This document shows, one piece after another, positions 59,239 through 64,000 of a stretch of DNA of 64,000 nucleotides. The stretch is from the NCBI RefSeq assembly GCF_900187105.1, contig NZ_LT906482.1:1116001-1180000 (forward strand), in the 5' to 3' direction. Each line of letters starts with the position of its first letter. Position 1 is the stretch's first letter. Made by a program: the position numbers and the translations under genes. The notes under the pieces are model-generated. The model saw only the letters and a list, made by a program, of their open reading frames with translations, was not told where the DNA came from and did not search any database. The stretch is from Eikenella corrodens (GTDB lineage: Bacteria; Pseudomonadota; Gammaproteobacteria; Burkholderiales; Neisseriaceae).

Positions 59239-60300
59239 TCAACCAATCAACTGCTTGAGCACTTCGGCTTTGGCCTTCTCGTAGTCTTCGGCAGAAATCA
59301 GGTTGCCGTCGAGCAGGGTTTTGAGTTTGGCCAGCTTGGCTTGCGGGTCTTCAGCGGCGAGCGCGGCGAGCGCGGCGGGCGCAGCCGGGGCGGCAGGCTG
59401 CGCAGCTTGAGCGGGGGCGGCTTGGGCAGGCTGCTGGGGCTGCATCATGCCGCCCATCGCGCCAGCCATGGCCTGGCCGATGCCGGCACCCACGCCGAGA
59501 CCGGCACCGATACCGGCGATGCCGCCTTCGTTTTGCGCGGCCATCGGAATGGCGGTGGCGGTTTGGTATTGGGTGAATTTGCCCATATCGCCGATGATGC
59601 CCATCGACATTTTGCTGTCCAGCGCTTTTTGCACGTTTTCGGGCAGGCTCACGCTTTCCACGGTGAAGTTTTCCAGCGTGAGGCCGAGTTTGGCAAACTC
59701 AGGCAGCAGCAGCTCGTTCATTTTCTGCGACAGCAGCACTTGGTTGGCAGCCATATCGAGGAAGGGGATGCCGGAAGTGCCGAAGGCGGCGGCCAGCTGG
59801 GTCATGGCCAGGTTGCGCAGCTGCTGTTCGAGCTGCTCGCCGCTGTAGGAGGCACCCACGCCGGTTACTTCGCGGAAGAAGGCGGCGGGATCGCTGATGC
59901 GGTAGGCATACATGCCGAAGGAACGCAGCTGGATTACGCCGAAATCGGCATCGCGCACGGTAACCGGCTGGGAAGTGCCCCAGCGGCGGGCGAGCTGCTG
60001 GCGGGTGTTGAAGAAGTAAACGTCGGATTTGAAGGGCGACTGGAATAATTTATCCCAGTTTTTCAGGTTGGTGAGGATGGGCAGGGTTTGGGTGGTGAGC
60101 GTGTAGCGGCCGGGCTGGAACGCGTCGGCGGCTTTACCTTCGTCCACAAACAGGGCGGCCTGCGCTTCGCGCACGGTGAGGCTGGCGCCGTTTTGGATTT
60201 CCTGGTCGGCCACGGGGAAGCGCCACATCAGCAGCCCTTCTTCGGGATTCGGCCATTCGATAACGTCGATAAACTGCTTCTTGATGAAATTGCCCAGCAT
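59239..60300 (-). CDS. SPFH-domain protein with SHOCT tail
   Basis: A 353-residue protein. An N-terminal half like the SPFH/Band 7 group, YdjI-like (FIKKQFIDVIEWPNPEEGLLMWRFPV near the start, then VYFFNTRQQLARRWGTSQPVTVRDADFGVIQLRSFGMYAYRI). Then a Gly/Ala/Gln/Pro-rich linker near 245-315, and a SHOCT domain (LAKLKTLLDGNLISAEDYEKAKAEVLKQL) at the end. There is no helix crossing the membrane, so it probably attaches to the inner face. SPFH proteins form membrane-bound rings or scaffolds; B. subtilis YdjI is recruited to stressed membranes. AAAGGAAT is the ribosome site. Confidence 0.87.
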   Translation of the reverse strand: MLGNFIKKQFIDVIEWPNPEEGLLMWRFPVADQEIQNGASLTVREAQAALFVDEGKAADAFQPGRYTLTTQTLPILTNLKNWDKLFQSPFKSDVYFFNTRQQLARRWGTSQPVTVRDADFGVIQLRSFGMYAYRISDPAAFFREVTGVGASYSGEQLEQQLRNLAMTQLAAAFGTSGIPFLDMAANQVLLSQKMNELLLPEFAKLGLTLENFTVESVSLPENVQKALDSKMSMGIIGDMGKFTQYQTATAIPMAAQNEGGIAGIGAGLGVGAGIGQAMAGAMGGMMQPQQPAQAAPAQAAQPAAPAAPAALAALAAEDPQAKLAKLKTLLDGNLISAEDYEKAKAEVLKQLIG

Positions 60301-60469
60301 GGGGATTCCTTTCTTGATGGATAGGGAGAAGGGGAAGGCTACCTGAAAGCATGCTGCAACGGGGCAGCCGGATACCTTGGCGCAACCAAGGCCGCATTAT
60401 TGCGCAGCTAAAATGGGGCAAATTTCCGCAAAACCAAATTTCAGGTAGCCCGTTGCGTACGCGTTGCTA

Positions 60470-60868
60470 CTACACCAAACAGGCGGCGTTGAGCAGCCCC
60501 ACCGCCACGGAAATCACCGCGCAAAGCGTGCCCACCGCCACATTGTTGCCGGCCAGCTCGCCGGCGGCATCGGGCACGAGGCGGGTGGCGGCGAAATACA
60601 CCACAATCTGAATTGCCGCGGCCGCCCAGCTCCAGAGCACGAAATCCAGAAGCCCGACGCTGTGGGTGATGCTGGAAGCCAAGGGCAGGCAAAAGCCGAC
60701 GAGCGCGCCGCCGAAGGAAAGCGCGCAGGCCAGGTTGCCGTTTTTAATCAGCTTCAATTCGTCGGCCGGGGTGATGCGCAGATACACGGCGGAAAACAGC
60801 GCAGTCATGCCCAGGCCCACGGCCAGGTATTGCAGATACGACAGATATTGTTGCAGGGAAATGCTCAT
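60470..60868 (-). CDS. DUF350 (YjfL-like) inner-membrane protein
   Basis: A 132-residue membrane protein with four helices in two similar halves (helices near 10-27, 45-65, 75-95 and 112-130), as in DUF350/YjfL. In E. coli yjfL lies in an operon with a PspA-like gene; in other bacteria DUF350 occurs with DUF4178 and polyamine genes. ATG 60868 is used; a longer frame adds 5 residues. It heads the minus-strand operon of the cassette, 169 bases before the SPFH gene, with uptake sequences in the gap. Confidence 0.85.
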   Translation of the reverse strand: MSISLQQYLSYLQYLAVGLGMTALFSAVYLRITPADELKLIKNGNLACALSFGGALVGFCLPLASSITHSVGLLDFVLWSWAAAAIQIVVYFAATRLVPDAAGELAGNNVAVGTLCAVISVAVGLLNAACLV

Positions 60869-61188
60869 GGGTTGCCTTTGCAATCAGGGTGGAAAGAGAA
60901 ACCGCAGCGGCGGCGATATGCGGCTGATTATGCCATACAAATGCCTGTTGTTCATCTTGCTTTGCCGTTTTATTTATGAAGCAAAATTTAGGTTTTAGGC
61001 GGCTTACTGAATTTCAGATAGCCTTCATGATTCGCACCCTGTTTGCCCTTATGCCTCATGTCGCACGAGCACTTCTGTTGGTTGGCGGCTCCCAAGAAAA
61101 GGCAACAGAAGAAAGGCAGCTACGGGCTGATGAAAAAAGGTATGGCTTTAGCTATATAATTCAGCCCATCATCAAGGTTACCTGAAAC
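60869..61188. other. Divergent control region of the polyamine/SPFH cassette
   Basis: This 320-base region lies between the DUF350 gene and the plus-strand aminopropyltransferase gene and should hold promoters for both. It includes decayed uptake sequences (TTTCAGATAGCCTT near 61013, GGTTACCTGAAA just before the start codon). I see no convincing operator or consensus promoter. Confidence 0.4.
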
Positions 61189-62706
61189 ATGAAACCCGAC
61201 CGCACCCTCATTATCTCCGTTTTCATCGTGGCCAGCTGCGGGCTGGCGTATGAACTCATCATTGCCGCGCTGGCCAGCTATTTGCTGGGCGACAGCATTT
61301 TGCAGTTTTCCTCCATCATCGGCCTCTACCTCTTCGCCATGGGCATCGGCGCGCACCTCACCAAATACATCCGCGATGAAGACGCGCTTTCGCGCTTTAT
61401 CGAAATCGAATTACTGGTGGGCATCATCGGCGGGGTGTCGGCCTTGGTGTTGTTTGTGGTGTTCGGGCTGGCTGCCGCGCCGTTCCGCACGCTGCTGTAT
61501 GCGCTGGTGTTGGTGGTGGGCATCGTGGTGGGCATGGAAATCCCGCTGGTGATGCGTGTGCTGAACCGGCGGCAGGCCGATTTTAAAGACCTGGTGGCCA
61601 AAGTACTGACGTTTGATTATTTGGGCGCGCTGGCCGTGTCGCTGCTGTTCCCGCTGGTGCTCGCGCCCCGGCTGGGCATGGCGCGTTCCGCCTTGCTGTT
61701 TGGCCTGTTCAACGCCGCCGTGGCCGTGCTCACCGCCCGTGCCTTCAAAGCAGAGCTGCCGCGCTACCGCGCCATCCAGCTGCGCGGCGGTATCGTGCTG
61801 GCCTGCCTGCTGGCCGCCTTCGCCGCCGCCAACCGCATCACCTTTCTGGCCGAACAAAGCTATTTCGGCGACCCGGTGGTATACGAAAGCCATTCGCCCT
61901 ACCAGCGCCTGGTGATCACCAAATGGCACGACGACCTGCGCCTCTACATCAACGGCAACCTGCAATTTTCCTCGCGCGACGAAGCCCGCTACCACGAAGC
62001 CCTCGTGCTACCCGCCATGCAGATGGTGGGCGGGCAGGCGCAAAACGTGCTGATTCTGGGCGGCGGCGACGGCCTGGCCGCGCGCGAAGTGCTGAAATAC
62101 CCGCAAGTGAAGGGCATCACCCTGGTCGACCTCGACCCGCAAATGACCAGCACCTTCCGCACCTCCGCCGAATTAAGCCGCCTCAACGCCGGCTCGCTCG
62201 CCAGCCCCAAAGTGCGCGTGGTGAACGACGACGCCGCCAAATGGCTGGAGCAGGCGCAGGAAAAGTTTAACGTCATCATCATCGACCTGCCTGATCCCTC
62301 CAACTTCTCGTTGGGCAAGCTCTATTCCGTGCCCATGTATCGGCTGGTGGCGCGGCATCTCGCGCCCGATGGCAAAATCGTGGTGCAATCCACCTCGCCC
62401 TATTTCGCCCCGAACGCCTATTGGTCGGTGGTGGCCACGCTGGAGGCCGCCGGGCTCGCCACCGCGCCCTATCATGTGTATGTGCCCTCCTTCGGCGAAT
62501 GGGGCTTCGTGCTGGCCGCCCGCGAGCCCGATTTCCCCGTGCCCGCACAATTCAGCGTGCCCACCCGCTTTCTAAACGCCGACACCGCCGCCGAAATGTT
62601 CCGCTTCCCGCCCGACATGGCACGCCGCGATGTGCAGCCAAACTATTTGAACACGCAGATTCTGGTGCATTATTTCGAACAGGATTGGCGCAATGTGATG
62701 CGCTGA
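61189..62706 (+). CDS. Membrane-anchored polyamine aminopropyltransferase (SpeE-like)
   Basis: A 505-residue protein. The N-terminal 210 residues contain about seven helices; the rest is a spermidine-synthase-like domain. Its SAM-binding loop is ILGGGDGLAAREVLKYP with the acidic LVDLDP after it (near 288-310), and the catalytic-site region includes DLPDPSNFSLGKLYSVPMYRLV near 362. The predicted reaction moves an aminopropyl group from decarboxylated SAM, the SpeD product, to an amine. The acceptor may not be putrescine, given the membrane anchor. It is divergent from the DUF350 operon. The ribosome site lies in a decayed uptake sequence and is weak. Confidence 0.88.
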   Translation: MKPDRTLIISVFIVASCGLAYELIIAALASYLLGDSILQFSSIIGLYLFAMGIGAHLTKYIRDEDALSRFIEIELLVGIIGGVSALVLFVVFGLAAAPFRTLLYALVLVVGIVVGMEIPLVMRVLNRRQADFKDLVAKVLTFDYLGALAVSLLFPLVLAPRLGMARSALLFGLFNAAVAVLTARAFKAELPRYRAIQLRGGIVLACLLAAFAAANRITFLAEQSYFGDPVVYESHSPYQRLVITKWHDDLRLYINGNLQFSSRDEARYHEALVLPAMQMVGGQAQNVLILGGGDGLAAREVLKYPQVKGITLVDLDPQMTSTFRTSAELSRLNAGSLASPKVRVVNDDAAKWLEQAQEKFNVIIIDLPDPSNFSLGKLYSVPMYRLVARHLAPDGKIVVQSTSPYFAPNAYWSVVATLEAAGLATAPYHVYVPSFGEWGFVLAAREPDFPVPAQFSVPTRFLNADTAAEMFRFPPDMARRDVQPNYLNTQILVHYFEQDWRNVMR

Positions 62707-62707
62707 G

Positions 62708-62739
62708 AAAAGGCTACCTGAAACTTTCAGGTAGCCTTT
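62708..62739 (+). terminator. Terminator after the aminopropyltransferase gene
   Basis: AAAAGGCTACCTGAAA directly followed by CTTTCAGGTAGCCTTT, a 15-bp stem of two uptake sequences. Confidence 0.65.
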
Positions 62740-62963
62740 CCCAACCGCTCAAACAAAACAGCCTGATTAAGAAAGCCTTTATCGAGCGAACACAGGATTT
62801 ACCTGCCGCAAACCGCGTATTGATTTCCCTGTGTCCAGCCCCATTTCTCTCTTGTATTTGTAGCCGCGCACCTCTGCCCTACGGCTTTCAGCCAGCCCTA
62901 GCCCAGCGTTCATCCCAAGAGGTGCCTCCTGATTTTTATCCATTCCACAGAATATCCAACTAT
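62740..62963. other. Gap ahead of the CbpA-like gene
   Basis: This 224-base gap has an open frame in phase with the downstream gene but no family match or ribosome site until ATG 62964. A promoter should be here; none is obvious. Confidence 0.35.
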
Positions 62964-63929
62964 ATGAGTGCCAACCAGAAAACCTATTACGACATCCTCG
63001 GCGTGGCCAAAGATGCCAGCCTGGCCGATATCAAAAAGGCCTACCGCAAGCTGGTGCGCCAATACCACCCCGATGTCAGCAAAGACCCCGATGCCGACCA
63101 AAAAACCAGCGAAATCAACCTCGCCTACAACACCCTGAAAGACGAGGCCAAACGCGCCGAATACGATGAAATGCTGGCCAACCCCTTTGGCCGCGCCGGC
63201 AGCGCCCACGGCGGCGCGGGCGGTTTCGACCCCGGCCAAGACTTTGGGCAATACTACCACTTCGACAGCAGCCGCTTCGGCGAAGGCCAGCCCTTTGGCA
63301 GCGGCGACTTCCGTTTCGACGACATCTTCTCCGCCTTCGGCCACGCCGGCGCAGGCCGCCAGCGCCAAACCGGCCCCATTCCCGGCGAAGACCAGCACGC
63401 CGAGCTGACGATCGACCTCGCCGCGGCCTACACCGGCGGCGAACGCTCGCTCAGCCTCGATATGCCCACCCTCGGCGCGGGCGGCCAAATGGCTTACGAG
63501 CGCAAAACCCTGCAGGTGAAAATCCCCAAAGGCATCAGCGAAGGCCAGCAAATCCGCCTGCGCGGCCAAGGCCTGCCCGGCTTCAACGGCGGCGCAAACG
63601 GCGACCTCTATTTAAAAATCCGCTTCCGCGAAAGCGACACGCTGTATGTGAAAAACCGCAAAGACGTGTACCAGCGCATCGATGTGATGCCCTGGATAGC
63701 CGCGCTCGGCGGCAAAACTGCCATCGACACGCCCGCCGGCAAACTCAACATCAACATTCCCGCCAACAGCCGCAGCGGCCAAAACCTGCGACTCAAAGGC
63801 AAAGGCATTCCCGCCAAAGAAGCCGGCGACCTCTACCTCATCATCAACATTACCCTGCCCGAAACCATGAGCGAAGCCGACCGTGCAGCCTGGCAGCAGC
63901 TGGCCGAGCATTACGGCGTGAAAGGATAA
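62964..63929 (+). CDS. cbpA: CbpA-like J-domain co-chaperone
   Basis: A 321-residue type II Hsp40. J domain 1-75 with HPD (QYHPDVSKD), then a Gly/Phe-rich region (about 80-140) and the C-terminal substrate domains (GEDQHAELTIDLAAAYTGGERSL, then IRLRGQGLPGFNGGANGDLYLKI). It lacks the CxxCxGxG zinc domain, unlike dnaJ at 33693. ATG 62964 is fixed by the family start MSANQKTYYDIL. The next gene starts 3 bases later, in the CbpM position. Confidence 0.92.
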   Translation: MSANQKTYYDILGVAKDASLADIKKAYRKLVRQYHPDVSKDPDADQKTSEINLAYNTLKDEAKRAEYDEMLANPFGRAGSAHGGAGGFDPGQDFGQYYHFDSSRFGEGQPFGSGDFRFDDIFSAFGHAGAGRQRQTGPIPGEDQHAELTIDLAAAYTGGERSLSLDMPTLGAGGQMAYERKTLQVKIPKGISEGQQIRLRGQGLPGFNGGANGDLYLKIRFRESDTLYVKNRKDVYQRIDVMPWIAALGGKTAIDTPAGKLNINIPANSRSGQNLRLKGKGIPAKEAGDLYLIINITLPETMSEADRAAWQQLAEHYGVKG

Positions 63930-63932
63930 ACC

Positions 63933-64000
63933 ATGAACCGCGAACAAGATATTCAGCTCACCTTCAACGAAATCGTGCGCGCCTGCGACGGCGATGCCGA
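63933..64000 (+). CDS. Start of a probable CbpM-like modulator (3' end beyond window)
   Basis: Only 22 codons are seen (MNREQDIQLTFNEIVRACDG). It starts 3 bases past the cbpA stop with AAAGGATAAACC as ribosome site. The position is that of CbpM, which inhibits CbpA, and the polar start agrees, but the piece is too short to prove the family. Confidence 0.55.
   Translation, partial: MNREQDIQLTFNEIVRACDGDA

Noticed and set aside
62421-62963. N-terminal extension of the CbpA-like protein by 181 codons
   Set aside because: The first part overlaps the aminopropyltransferase gene in another frame and the J domain begins at ATG 62964.

Overview
The window looks like chromosome of an Eikenella-type member of the Neisseriaceae (Betaproteobacteria). 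The strongest sign is the 12-mer AGGCTACCTGAA and its complement TTCAGGTAGCCT, which occurs dozens of times and matches the DNA uptake sequence dialect known for Eikenella. The order fdx / tRNA-Tyr-Gly-Thr / tuf / secE-nusG-rplKAJL-rpoBC, the Slam secretion gene, Correia-type repeats and an IS1016-like element also fit this family. I see no rRNA, prophage or CRISPR array.

Layout. 1-6.5 kb (minus strand): a cut-off acetamidase, glutamate transporter gltS, 6-phosphogluconolactonase, a small membrane protein, and pyrB and pyrI separated by a lipoprotein with a GH16 glycosidase domain. 6.7-28.4 kb (plus strand): a HerA-like ATPase, then the translation and transcription core: rpsL-rpsG-fusA, tuf-rpsJ, rsmD, fdx, three tRNAs and a second identical tuf, tRNA-Trp, secE-nusG, rplKA, rplJL, rpoBC. 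28.5-29.4 kb: an IS1016-like element inside a Correia-type repeat. 29.4-48 kb: envelope and housekeeping genes (DUF4198 protein, NnrS, Maf, DnaJ, a methyltransferase, a surface lipoprotein divergent from its likely exporter Slam, TrmJ, a TsaA-domain protein, an acyltransferase, RibE, an LRR protein, LptG/LptF, RidA, WaaA). 48-56.5 kb: a Sel1-repeat protein, TamB/TamA and SstT.

56.7-62.7 kb: a compact cassette joining polyamine enzymes (SpeD and a membrane-anchored aminopropyltransferase) to DUF350, SPFH/SHOCT, tandem DUF4178 and two uncharacterised proteins, one of only 59 residues. It is the best candidate here for a poorly described system, probably acting at the inner membrane. The window ends with a CbpA-like co-chaperone and the start of what may be its CbpM modulator.

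Most gene ends carry two uptake sequences in inverted orientation, which can form hairpins and probably serve as terminators. Three Correia-type elements are present, one carrying the IS and one supplying the stop codon of maf; a fourth, decayed copy lies beside the IS-interrupted one.
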